A stretch of DNA of 64,000 bases, from positions 62,664,255 through 62,728,254 of the forward strand of contig OZ024933.1 of assembly GCA_964017235.1 (NCBI GenBank), in the 5' to 3' direction. Position numbers and translations under genes: made by a program. This DNA comes from Sabellastarte sp. h YS-2021 (lineage: Eukaryota; Annelida; Polychaeta; Sabellida; Sabellidae). The notes below the pieces were generated by a model that saw only the letters and a list, made by a program, of their open reading frames with translations, was not told where the DNA came from and did no database searches. Shown here one piece after another: positions 48,177 through 59,040 of this stretch (its first letter is position 1; each line of letters opens with the position of its first letter).

Positions 48177-49733
48177 AGGCGGGTTGCGCAGGCAGAAATA
48201 AGATTAGCACCTGCTGTAATTACATTTAGAAAAGAAGGAAAGAAATGTTAGGTTACCCAGTTAAGGTGAATGTGTAAGACGTGCTAAGAAACGTAAAACT
48301 TGTAATCTAGGTTACATAATTGTATCTATGCTATAAACGGACAAACGAAAGGGTGGAATTACACCAACTTAGCAACTTAGCTATGATGGTGATGCATCTC
48401 CCTGTCAAGTTTGAATTCGACTGGACAAAGCGTTTTCGAGTTAGAGTCCAGAAACGAAAATGTGGACAGACGGCTGGACAGAAAAATGGACAAAAAACAG
48501 ACAAACGGACAGGAAAACGGACAAACAAACAGACGGAATTACACCAATTTCGAAAGGCACCTAGCTATGATGGTGATCTGTATCCCTGTCAAGTTTGAAT
48601 TCGACTGGACAAAGCGTTTTCGAGTTAGAGTCCAGAAACGAAAATGTGGACAGACGGCTGGACAGAAAAATGGACAAAAAACAGACAAACGGACAGGAAA
48701 ACGGACAAGCAAACAGACGGAATTACACCAATTTCGAAAGGAACCTAGCTATGATGGTGATCTGTATCCCTGTCAAGTATGAATTCGATTGGACAAAGTG
48801 TTTTCGAGTTGGAGTCCGGAAACGAAAATGTGGACAAACAGATGGATGGACAGACAAATGGACAAACGAATAAACGGAATTTCACCAATTTCGACAGGAA
48901 CCTAGCTATGATGGTGATGTATGTCCCTGTGAAGTTTGAATTTGATTGGACTAACCGTTTTCGAGTTAGAGTCCGGAAAAGAAAATGTGGACGGACAGAT
49001 GGATGGACAGAAAAACGGAGCAAAAACGAACAAACGGACAGAAAAACGGACAAACGAACAGACGGAGTTACACCAATTTCGAAAGGAACCTAGCTATGAT
49101 GGTGATCTATCTCCCTGTCAAGCTTGAATTCGATTGGTCATACCGTTTTCGAGTTAGAGTCCGGAAACAAAAATGTGGACAAACAGATGGATGGACAGAC
49201 AAACAGACGAAAAACAGACAAACGAACAGACGTTCACCAATTTCGAAAGGAACCTAGCTATGATGGTGATCTATCTCCCTGTCAAGCTTGAATTCGATTG
49301 GTCAAACCGTTTTCGAGTTAGAGTCCGGAAACAAAAATGTGGACAAACAGATGGATGGACAGACAAACGGACAAAAAACGAACTGATGGAATTTCACCAA
49401 TTTCGAAAGAAACCTAGCTATGATGGTGATCTATCTCCCTGTCAAATTTGAATTCGATTGGTCAAACCATTTTGGAGTTAGAGTCCGAAAACGAAAATGT
49501 GGACAAACAGACGGATGGACAGACAAACGGACGAAAAACGGACAAACGAACTGACGGAATTTCACCAATATCGAAGGGAACCTAGCTATGATGTTGATCT
49601 ATGTCCCTGTTAAGTTTGAATTCGATCGGACAAACCGTTTTTGAGTTAGAGTCCGGAAACGAAAAATGTGGACGGACAGACGGACGTCGGACACATCAAT
49701 CTAATAGGCGGGTTGGTTACACGCAACCCGCCT
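48177..49733 (+). mobile_element. GGCGGGTTG hairpin element, copy B, built of 150-190-bp tandem units
   Basis: The 5' motif AGGCGGGTTGCGCA starts at 48177. About eight tandem units follow, with repeat anchors (AGCTATGATGGTGAT) near 48378, 48562, 48746, 48904, 49095, 49257, 49417 and 49588. The unit length varies with the number of GGACAAACGGACA-like linkers. The 3' end is a perfect 11-bp hairpin: TAGGCGGGTTG (49705..49715), loop GTTACACG, CAACCCGCCTA (49724..49734). Two neighbouring units (about 48410..48590 and 48595..48775) are almost identical, showing recent unit gain. Confidence 0.87.
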
Positions 49734-49789
49734 AATTACTCTAAGGCAAGCTTTCCTAGCTACTTACATTTTGTGCAAATCTGACACAT

Positions 49790-50060
49790 CTACCTGCAAT
49801 ATTTTAAATTGTAGAATATAATGATTTTCAAAGAATCGGCTATGGCAGCCATGTTGTTTTTTAAAATGAGGACAAAATATTTTACAGACATGTTTTCACA
49901 GCCATAAATACTCTCTGCAAATTTGGTGAAGATCTTTTTATAACTGAATGAGATATAAAGCTTGATTTTAAAATGCACACATGCACGCACATACACATGC
50001 ATGCACACACTGAAGGCATTTCATAATCTCCCAACTCCGGCCTTGGCCGGCAGGAGATCA
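49790..50060 (+). repeat. ATCTCC-hairpin repeat, plus-strand copy
   Basis: TAATGATTTTCAAAGAATCG, GCAGCCATGTTGTT, TTTGGTGAAGATC and TGAAGGCATTTCATAATCTC lead into a terminal hairpin: ATCTCC (50025 region), inner arms GGCC-TT-GGCC, then GGAGAT at about 50055. A short CA-rich, ATGCACACA-like segment interrupts it at 49974..50012. Confidence 0.75.
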
Positions 50061-50097
50061 AAATGTAACTGCAGTAACATCAGTTTAATAGAACCCC

Positions 50098-50445
50098 TTT
50101 TTATCTCCTGCCAGCGGCTGAAGGCCGTGGCCAGGAGATTATAAAATGCCTTCCGTATGTGCATGATTCCATCCGTCCGTCAGGTTTTTACATAAACCTC
50201 AATGTCTCATTCATTTATAAAGATATCTTCACCAAATTGGCAGAGAATATTTATGGCTATGAAAACATGTCTGTGCAAAATGGCTGTCATAGCCAATTGT
50301 TTGAAAATCATTAAGATGCTGTATCTCATTCATTTATAAAGATATCTTCACCAAATTTGCAGAGAATATTTATGGCTATGAAAACATGTCTATACAAAAT
50401 GGCTGTCATAGCCAATTGTTTGAAAATCATTAAGATGCTGTAAAT
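50098..50445 (-). repeat. ATCTCC-hairpin repeat, minus-strand copy with a ~130-bp internal duplication
   Basis: Read on the plus strand it opens with the hairpin ATCTCCTGCCAGCGGC ... GGCCGTGGCCAGGAGAT, then ATAAAATGCCTTCCGTATGT. The block CTCATTCATTTATAAAGATA ... AATCATTAAGATGCTG occurs twice in tandem (about 50197 and 50328). It is the reverse complement of the 49790..50060 copy, so the two copies face each other with hairpin ends ~40 bp apart. Confidence 0.78.
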
Positions 50446-51580
50446 CATGAAATATTGTAGCTAGCTTCATCAAATTTGCACAAAAGATATATGGCTAGGA
50501 AAGCTAGTGTGATAGTAACATTGGCCTTGTTTGCAGAACAAAATGGCTGCCATATCACATGTTTAATGTCAAATGGGGTTATTCTACTAAAAGGCTTTAT
50601 ATCTTCCTTACAATTGCTCCTAGGGGTTTGGGATGTGACAACAATTTCTAGGAAGTCAAGGCCTGGGAATCTTTCCCAGGTGTTGAATTTGACCTTTGAC
50701 CCCTGCTTCAGGATTAAATGGGTTCATCATACTAAAACGTCCTTATATCTCCCTTCTTATTGGTGCTAGGGCTTCAGAATGTGAAAACAAGCCATGGGAA
50801 GTCGTGGTCTGCAAATGTTTTGCCTGTGAACAATTTTGGCCTCATTTTGAAAAACAAAATGACCGCAATAGCCAATTATTTTAAAATCATTAAGATGCTG
50901 TAAAACTTAAAATATTGCAGCTAGGTTCATCAATTTTGCACAAATTATATGGCTAGGAAAGTTAGCTTGATAGTACTTTTGGACTAGTTTCAAAAACAAA
51001 ATGGCCGCCATATAACCGCTGTGGCAGTGGCCTTGTTCAATTTAAGACTGAAAAATATTAAAGCTTTGCCATGGCAACAGGTGTAGAAAGATATCCCCTA
51101 AAACCTACTCAGCTCTGGATCCTGTTTCTGTTAACATATCCTGAAAATCTGGTGAAAATTCATGCATTGGTTTAGGCTGTGGAATACCCACAAACTTTAA
51201 AACCAAAAAATATTCAAAGTGTTGCCTTTGGTAACAGTTGTTGCCAAATACCTAACAAAACTTAATCAGTTCTAGACACTCTTGGGGTAAAACATATCCT
51301 GAAAATTTGGTGAAAATCCATGCATGGGTTTAGGCTATAGAAAACCCACAAACAAAAAGACCTAAAATTTTTTAAAGTGTTGCCATGGCAACAGTTGTTG
51401 CCTGATAAACCCCAAAACCTAATCAGCTCTAGACCCTCTTGGGGTAAACATCCCCTGAAAATTTAGTGAAAATCAGTGTATGGGTTTAAGCTGATGAACA
51501 CCCACAAACTTTATGCCCCCTGACGCCCCCTGGACGGCGCAGGGGACGACTATAACCCCAGCCTTTATAGGCTTGGGTTA
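50446..51580 (+). mobile_element. TAACCCC-hairpin repeat, plus-strand copy
   Basis: A ~1.1-kb non-coding element with internal direct repeats. One block containing AAAATGGCTGCCATAT and GCTGTAAA..TTGCAGCTAG occurs about twice. A ~145-bp block with CATGGCAACAGTTGTTGCC, CATATCCTGAAAATTTGGTG and CATGGGTTTAGGCT occurs about three times from 51060 to 51500. Its 3' end has GGACGGCGCAGGGGACGAC and a hairpin: TAACCCCAGCC (51553..51563), loop TTTATA, GGCTTGGGTTA (51570..51580), one mismatch. Fragments of the family are at 37510..37660, 47800..48150 and 61932..62128. Confidence 0.78.
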
Positions 51581-52103
51581 AAAATGGCAAAAAAAACACA
51601 TCAGTTTGACCAAATTATCACTGTTCCCTGATAATCTTCTGCATTTAGTTATTCTCACCCAAGTCAAATTTCACCAGACATTTTGCCCATGTTTTTCAAA
51701 CTCACTGTAGTTATTTTTATAATTAGCTAAATTCATTGTCTGCTCAAAATATTATAATGGGATCATTTTGCCCAATTATACATTTCTCAATTTAAAAGGG
51801 GGAGACAGGATGAGGTAATTTCACCTTGCTGAATACTGAAAAACACCAATAATCTTTTCTGCTAACTGGAAATGTTTAAACAGGGTAATCTTTGTCAAAG
51901 TGTATTTATTCTAGAGATCACTTTCTGTCAGTTAAATATAACCTAAACCAATATTAATTGAGCTGTTTGAGCTTATATTTAATAACTAAACCTTACATTT
52001 GACGGGTGTTATTAAACTTTGCAAACTGAAGCAAGATATACATATTTACTTCTTTTATATTTATTTGTGGTATATATATATATGTTTTGACCCAGGTGTG
52101 AAA
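51581..52103. other. Non-coding stretch, nothing recognised
   Basis: AT-rich sequence, ending in a short TATATATATATATG run near 52070. No gene or repeat recognised. Confidence 0.4.
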
Positions 52104-52155
52104 TTGTCCATTTCATGAAATGGACAACCCAACTGTCCATTTCGTGAAATGAACA
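52104..52155. repeat. Two adjacent palindromes of TGTCCATTTC type
   Basis: 52104..52127 is a perfect 24-bp palindrome (left half TTGTCCATTTCA). Six bases later 52134..52155 is a near-perfect 22-bp version (left half TGTCCATTTCG, one pair off). The centre has the TTC-NN-GAA spacing of a heat shock element dimer. It lies just upstream of the 3.3-kb repeat, copy 2. Confidence 0.85.
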
Positions 52156-52322
52156 AAATACTCAATGTACAAAAAATATAAATCCACCTTCATAAATTTA
52201 ACTTATCACACACTAAGACCACTCATGAATATCAACTTGCAGCCTCAGAATTAAGGCCCCTGGGCATCTTTTGATACTGATATCTAAATTTCCCCCAATA
52301 ACTGAAATTCACAACTGAAACT

Positions 52323-55300
52323 AGATTGGGCCAACTCGGCGCCAACATATCCCCAGACAGGTCATCACTCACGCCACAGGTTTTGATCGGGAATTTTTTA
52401 AAACATAATTACCCATTATTATATGAACTTCAGCACATCAATCTACTCTGTTTATATCTCCCCAAGGAAGATGGTGTATCCCCAGACGCCGAATACATAA
52501 CTCAAATTATATTTTCAATCTTCCTGCAATGATAACTCTAAACCTATTTTCAAAGTATTTAAATGATTGATGATTGAATGTCCATTCTAAAATAATAATC
52601 CCAAAAGTGCATATCTGTTTCTATATTTGTTGACAAATAAAATATTATTTTTAACTCAACTCATCATATTTTTCAATCTTCCTTCAAAGTATTTAAATGA
52701 TTGATGATTCAATGTCCATTCTAAAATTCATAATCCCAAAAGCGCATATCTGTTTCTATATTTGTTCACAAATAAAATATTATTTAAAAAAAAATTATTT
52801 ATATTATTATTTTATTATATTATTTTTAGAATTTGCAAATTGTTTTCAGTTATTCATTTCCTCTATACCTATATATGTGGTCCATATATATGCAACCTAA
52901 ATATGTGACACAATCTCAGTTCTGACTCCCCTTTGTGTTATATGTAATGAAGCCCACCACCTCCCACCCCCACCCCCACCCCCACCCCTCTCCCCTTCTC
53001 CACACCTCTCTCACTATTACACAAGATCTGCAACCCCATTGAGTTCTTTGTTTCTCATCTGATATCATTAAATACCTTTGTTTATTTAGTGTCACTCAAT
53101 ATAGCTGGAGGTCCCAGAGGTGGGTGGGGGGAATCCGGGTGGGGGATGTGGGTTGAGCATAAATGGTAAACAAACAATCTATATAAAAGGGGTACTCAAA
53201 TACAAAAAGAATTGAGAATTTTAAGTATGTGATTATCAACTGAAATGAGTTCATAACTGTAGGAGCTGTGCCAAAATTAACTGAGGCAAGTTGAATAAAA
53301 CTGGGCTAGTTGAGGGTTAAAAATCCCCTAGTTTTACTACATAAGGATATAATTTCATTAATATTGGGACTTAAAGCTCACTTTAAGTGTCCATTTTGCC
53401 TACTTGAATATGTTTAACCAGTTTCATTTTAAAAAGTGAAAAACTCAGCAAGCAGAGGTATAACACACAAAAATAAGTTCTTAAAAGACTAAGATAGCCA
53501 TAACATTATTAATATTCAAAATTTAAATAGACAGGCATTTCCTTTTAAAAATTCAAAGATTTCAGCTCTATAACCCACATAGTTTGACAGTTACTGGGCT
53601 TTAAAGTGGCATAATATCCATAAATTGGGTTTCTGTGGGCATTTTACAATTGTTAAAGAGACCTTAGCAATTAAACTACAGATCTGAAACTTTTTGGGGG
53701 ACATACATAACAAACAAAAATTATATATAATACAGTTTAAGACTTGTCACACTAAGCATTTCCAAATAACGGCAAAATACGGAAAAAATGTCAAAAAAGG
53801 CACTTGGGCGAGTGTCTATGGCCCTCATACACAGGTTAAATGTCTACTAAAAACCTTGATTTTCGGCATATGTAAAAAGGACATAATAATGCATTCCCAG
53901 ATGGGATTTCAGCTCCATCAATCACATAGTTTAACAGTTACAGGGCTTAAAGGTGGTAAAAAGTCCAAATATTGGGTCATTGTGGGCCTTTTAGAGATCT
54001 CGATGTGGCTTTCAAATTAAAGCTTCAGACTTAAAATTTGTTACATACTAAGATTACACATAGAATATGTATCTAATAAAGTTTGAAACTTCTCAGACTT
54101 ACCATTTCCAAGTTACAGAGCAAAATATGTGAAAAATGTCTTAAAAGGGTCACTCAGGTGGGTGTTTAAGGTCCTCATACACAGGTTAAATGTCTACTTG
54201 AAGCCTTGATTTTTGGCACATGTAAAAAGAACATAATAATGTATTCCCAGATGAGATTTCAGCTCTATCAGTCACATAGTTTAACAGTCACAGGCCTTAA
54301 AATTGGCAAAAAGTCCAAATACTGGGTCTTTATGGGGCCTTCTAGAGACCTAAATGTGGCCTTCAAATTAAAGCTTCAGACTTAAAATTTGTCACATACT
54401 AAGATTACACATAGAATATGCATCTAATACAGTTTGAAACTTCTTAGACTTACCATTTCCAAGTTACAGGGAAAAATATGTGAAAAATGTCTAAAAATGG
54501 TCACTCGGGTGGGGATTTATGGTCCTCATACACAGGTTAAATGTCTTCTTAAAGCCTTAATTTTTGGCACATATAAAAATAACATACTAATATCTTCTCA
54601 GATAGGATTTGAGCTCTATCAGTCACATAGTTTGACAGTCACAGGGCTTAAAAGTAGCAAAAAGTCCAAATATTGGGTCTTTGGGAGCCTTTTAGAGACC
54701 TCAATTTGACCTTCAAAATTAAAGCTTCAGACTTAAAATCTGTTACATACTAAGATTACACACAGAATATATATCTAATACAGTTTGAAACTTCTCAGAC
54801 TTACCATTTCCAAGTTACAGGGAAAAGATGTGAAAAATGTCTTATAAGGGTCACTCGGGTGGGTGTTTATGGTCCTGATACACAGGTTAACTGTCTATTA
54901 AAGGCCTAAATGTTGGGGCACATATAAGAAAACACATAGATATATTCCAAGATGATATTTAACTTAGATGAGAGACATAGTTTGAAAGCTACAGTGCTTG
55001 AAAGTGGCAAAAAGTGCATAAATTGGGTCTCTGTGGGCACTTTTGAGACCTTAAGTCGACCCCTTTGGGTAAACCTACAGCCCTAAAATTTTCTACAGAC
55101 AAGGATTACATATCAAAGTTATACCTAGCGCAGTTTGAGACTCATCAGAATTATCACTTCCAAATTATAGGGCAAAATATGTGAAAAGTATAGCAAAAAA
55201 TCCCTAAGTGGGGGTATTTATGGGCCTCAAACACAATTTTCTCCTCAACTTAAAGTCATGATTTTCGGCACATGTACTAAGAACATATTAATGTGTTGTC

Positions 55301-55525
55301 AGGTAAAATTTCAGCCAGCTGAGCATCATAGTTTGTGACCTACAGGGCTCTAAGTGGCCAAAAGTGCAATTTCTGACCTTAAGGTGGCCATAAGTTCTTT
55401 TTTACTGGGAGTTTAAGGTCACCTTAAAATAGGGATCTTCCTTTGGGCACCCTTAACATGTGTACCAAGTTTGAAAAAAAAATATTAATTTGTTTTTGAG
55501 TTATCGCGTCCACAAGGAAATTTCT

Positions 55526-55577
<52 letters not shown>

Positions 55578-55625
55578 GACGGACCTGAATCCAATATATC
55601 CCCGACTTTCGTCTGGGGATATAAT
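52323..55625 (+). mobile_element. 3.3-kb gene-free repeat with six ~350-bp units and a terminal hairpin, copy 2
   Basis: It is almost identical to 5101..8359: I counted roughly a dozen substitutions in 3.26 kb by eye. Length differences come mainly from the CGG microsatellite (16 units at 55527..55576 against 7), a CCCCCA run near 52970 (+12 bp), a +5-bp change near 52825, a +3-bp change near 55243 and a -3-bp change near 53770. It has the same 5' ATATCCCCAGAC (52347..52358) and 3' hairpin arms ATATCCCCGAC (55596..55606) and GTCTGGGGATAT (55611..55622). Flanks are unlike those of copy 1 apart from AAACT/AACT on the left. Poly-Arg and poly-Ala open frames over the CGG run are not genes. Confidence 0.88.
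55527..55576 (+). repeat. CGG microsatellite, 16 units
   Basis: Sixteen uninterrupted CGG units plus CG, against seven in the other copy of the same element (8288..8310). It is the most variable position between the copies. Confidence 0.95.
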
Positions 55626-57086
55626 AAAACTCCCACATTTTACTGTATGGGACATTCAAGATTACAATAGCTACCATTTGTTTTGACAAATTTTGGCTAT
55701 TCATTTATTGTGTATCAGAATTCAGAAGCGAGTTAGTCTGCTTTCACTCCCAATATCCAGGCCCGTGTAAACCTTTCTGTACGTGAGAAGTATTTGCCAA
55801 ACGATTCTACATTCTTTATTTAATACACTCTGTAAAGTTTAATGGGCGACTTATTTTACACAAACGAACGTTTTCCAAAAACCTGATCAGCCAGCCCACC
55901 CACCCCCCCCCCCACCAATCTCCCCCTAACTAAATAAAATGTCAAAAGGAAGATTCACCTCTCAGGATTTTTAATTTTCCCATTTGATTTCAATAATTGA
56001 CAAATATCATTACAAAGTGCTGTTCAAATATGCACTGTAAATGTATTGCATACTTTCTTCAAGTATTTTTCCAATTTCAGTGAAGAGTTAACAATTTTCA
56101 TTCAACATGTTCAAGACAATACCATTAACAGTCTGTTTATCAGTTCTGAAAAGCTAGCCAGCTTCCAAATAATAAAATGTTAATTAGTACAGCAAAAATC
56201 CAGGCAATTGGTGTTTTACATCAAGGTTGGCTGACGTCCGACAATGATCACATTTTACAAATAATGAGGAAAAATTAATAAAATCGACCGGATATTCTGT
56301 GAGTTGGAAATACTCAAAATATGCCTACAAAGATATTTTAAAAATATTTTAACAATTTTAAACAGTTTCATCTGAAAAATTCAAAAATGAGTCAAAAAAT
56401 AAAATGTACCATTATATTTATGCAGCCAAGTAGGTCATGTGACCAGAATGAAAAATCCTATCCAGATTGACAGTTGTATAACTGTCCGAAAGTCTATGCA
56501 CATATCATTAATTTAAAATCTCTCAGTAATCTGATGTCTGATATAAACTGCTTTTGTCTCTGCTGTTGCAGGGTTCAATCCTGTGGGAATATACGAGAAA
56601 CAGTCTGAAACCTCACAAGATTCCTGTCACAAATAAACCCTCAGCTCTTAAACCAGACATACAAATTATCCCAGCTCTGTTTTAAGACTGAGACCCACAA
56701 AAGATACAGGATGATTTGATAAGACTTGGATTTGTATCCACCAGTAACCTGAATAGTTAAAGTTAGATTAGAAAATTGCAGGAGTTCATTATACCACAAG
56801 CAATTCTGGTGGGTATTCACTGAAAAAAACAAGGCTGTCTGGGCTAGCTGTTTCTTCAAAAATCATACTGTACCCATATATTACACAAAAGACAAAAGGA
56901 CTGGCTGAAAGTCTAATCTGATAAAGAAGTTCGAACTAGTGTGACATACCTACCTATTCATGTACTAAAAACTGACAAAAAAATTATCTTTAGTTTTGAA
57001 GAATCTTACAAATCTAAATTTTATTGGGTCAGAAAATATATTCAGAATACAGAATAGACTTCCAGTTCGAATCACCAGAATTTCCT
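55626..57086. other. Non-coding stretch, nothing recognised
   Basis: No exon, tandem array or dispersed repeat recognised. A short CCCACCCACCCCCCCCCCACC run is near 55895..55916. Confidence 0.45.
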
Positions 57087-57446
57087 TACTGTTGTATTTA
57101 TCCGTATAAATACCCCCTCCCTGTTAAATGTCTCCCCCCCACCCATTATATATAAAAGATACATCCACAATTGATGAATTGCTAACAGGAAAGAAAATCA
57201 AAACAAATCATGGCGATTTTGATCAAAACGGCTTAAAATGTACGGAAATATGAGAAAAAGAGTTTCTTCAGATTAAAGGTTGGTTCCTAAAATTTTAAGT
57301 TCCTCACAATTATATGTGCTGACAATCAAGAAGAGGGTTGTACAGTATGTAATTATTGCCCAGTGTTCCCGCATACTTGCACAGTTTCCCACCTACTTTT
57401 GAAAAAAAGCATCGCTCCCAGGGAATTTTTTTGGATAAATACAGTA
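57087..57446. mobile_element. MITE with TACTGTATTTATCC-like inverted ends
   Basis: The left end is TACTGTTGTATTTATCCG; the right end, reverse complemented, is TACTGTATTTATCC, then AAAAAAATTCCC. A C-rich segment (TACCCCCTCCCTG, TCTCCCCCCCACCC) follows the left end. The interior matches the first ~105 bp of the window. ~360 bp, non-coding. Confidence 0.68.
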
Positions 57447-57487
57447 CCTCCTCCACAAAGCACTCATAAGTAATATTGGGAGTGTTA

Positions 57488-57606
57488 GGTAGTTTGTACT
57501 TCCTTACCATTGGTCAGTATTTTATAGAACCGAACCTTGACCAACTGTATGTCCTAGTTAACTCTCTCCTTAACACTTCCCATTGTGATATGACCTATAG
57601 TGTATC
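57488..57606 (+). mobile_element. Old internal fragment of the SINE family
   Basis: GGTAGTTTGTACTTCCTTAC, CATTGGTCAGTATTTTATAG, ACCTTGACCAACTGTATGT and TTGTGATATGACCTATAGTG follow the body of the SINEs at 44988 and 45524 in order. The tRNA-like head and tail are missing and divergence is high. A 74-codon open frame over it is not a gene. Confidence 0.68.
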
Positions 57607-57999
57607 TCAGCTGATGACACTGGATTGGTTTGACACATATGTAGTTTCGAAAATAAGCATACTTATCACACCTACAAAACACAAACTGGAAGCGTCATGA
57701 GGAAATCATTACACATGGATGTCTGAAACTTAAAGATCAGAAAACGTCAACAATGGGAATATCTGATAAGCATTATAAGAATGTCAATATGGCCAATTGT
57801 CCTTCAATCAGTTGAGCTTTTAGCAAAGGAACACACTCAAACTATCACCTTGCTCCATTCACATATAAAAGTCACTGCTGGTTTACTCTTCCATCACAGA
57901 AGATACATATCTCACTGTTTTTCAAATGAAAAAGAAAAGACCTCCAATGAATTGTAAATGGGCCTGTTTCCTCACTTCCAACTAGGAGTTCCTTGTCGC
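57607..57999. other. Non-coding stretch, nothing recognised
   Basis: No gene or repeat recognised. Confidence 0.4.
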
Positions 58000-58414
58000 T
58001 AGTGTTGGGTTGATTTGATGTGTGCTCGATTAATCGTCTGTGATAGTGTACAAAGATGGTTGGTCATTGTCGGTTTCTTAAATAATCGAATTTTCAACTT
58101 AAATCTTACCTTTCCTAATGTACCTCAATATCCATGTATTTTTAAAAACATTTTAGACATTATTACTTAGGAGATGTGTCATGAAATTCTATTTTGTTTA
58201 TATCTACCAACATATTTACAGGAAGTTGGTACTTTTGGTAGATTCTAAAAGTCAGAACACCGTTATTTTTACTGGATTGACCTATACTTTATCCTGGAAG
58301 TGTTTCTTAAATAATGATCAACAATGGAGTAAAATAATCAATTAGGGATTGATCATTGGTTGGAAAAATGGACTAATAATCGACCATGAAAGTTTGAGGT
58401 GAGTCCCAACGCTA
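58000..58414. mobile_element. Probable hAT-like MITE with TAGTGTTGGG ends
   Basis: The left end is TAGTGTTGGGTTGATTTGAT and the right end GAGTCCCAACGCTA; the outer 10 bp pair with one mismatch. The internal GATTAATCG and AATCGAC motifs are typical of short hAT-like elements. No clear 8-bp target duplication. Confidence 0.55.
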
Positions 58415-58475
58415 CTAATCACTGATGTCGATTAGTGCCAATCCCTGTCCAAGATTTGCAATTGGTTGTGTTGAG

Positions 58476-59040
58476 GGGCCAGTTACACATAGCCGGATGC
58501 ACCACAGATATAGCCCACGGTTCCATATATGGTAAATGATAGGGATGCACAAGGGATGGGGGTGGTCATGTAAAAGATTTACGGAACTGCCACGAATCTG
58601 CTACAGACCACTACGGACAGGTTTCCGCATGAAAAGATTACACAAAGGATTGGTCTTATGACTGTTTTTTAATCCGCAAACCCTGTCCTTGTCAGTTCGT
58701 AGCAGATCCGACAATGTCTATGGATATTTTTTGCTGTGGAAGTGTCAAGGATGTAAGGGATGCCACAAGGACATCCAGGATGGGTATACAGACAATAAAA
58801 ACACTCACGGATGAGCTACAGATGAGATACAGAAGAGCTACAGATAGCAATCTCAGATATAAGATACTTCAGCCTTTACGGAAAAAAAATCAAGCAGTTT
58901 GATTTGTCCATGGCGTCCCCACGGACACATGACATTATGGACGTTACGGACGGAAAAGATGATCCATAAATCACTCAACATTTTCCATATAGGGAATCCT
59001 GCCATGATCTGGCAGTACATCCAGCTATGTGTAAGTCAGG
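58476..59040 (+). mobile_element. Non-autonomous inverted-repeat element, CCAGTTACACA family, copy 3
   Basis: It starts GGGGCCAGTTACACATAGCC and ends with TATGTGTAAGTCAGG, a mutated version of the family's end. The internal order of blocks equals copy 1 (ACAAAGGATTGGTCTT, TTTTTAATCCGCAAACCCTG, TGATCCATAAATCACTCAAC). The orientation is the same as copy 1. Confidence 0.82.

Noticed and set aside
46910-49451. A series of 60-123-codon open frames with a recurring PVKFEFDWTKRFRVRV-like segment
   Set aside because: They arise from the tandem units of the hairpin element. Frames occur on both strands, switch frame between units and have no splice or start context. Repetition explains the similarity.
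55424-55704. Open frames with long poly-arginine and poly-alanine runs on the minus strand
   Set aside because: They are readings of the CGG microsatellite in the 3.3-kb repeat; the other copy has a different repeat length and no such frame.
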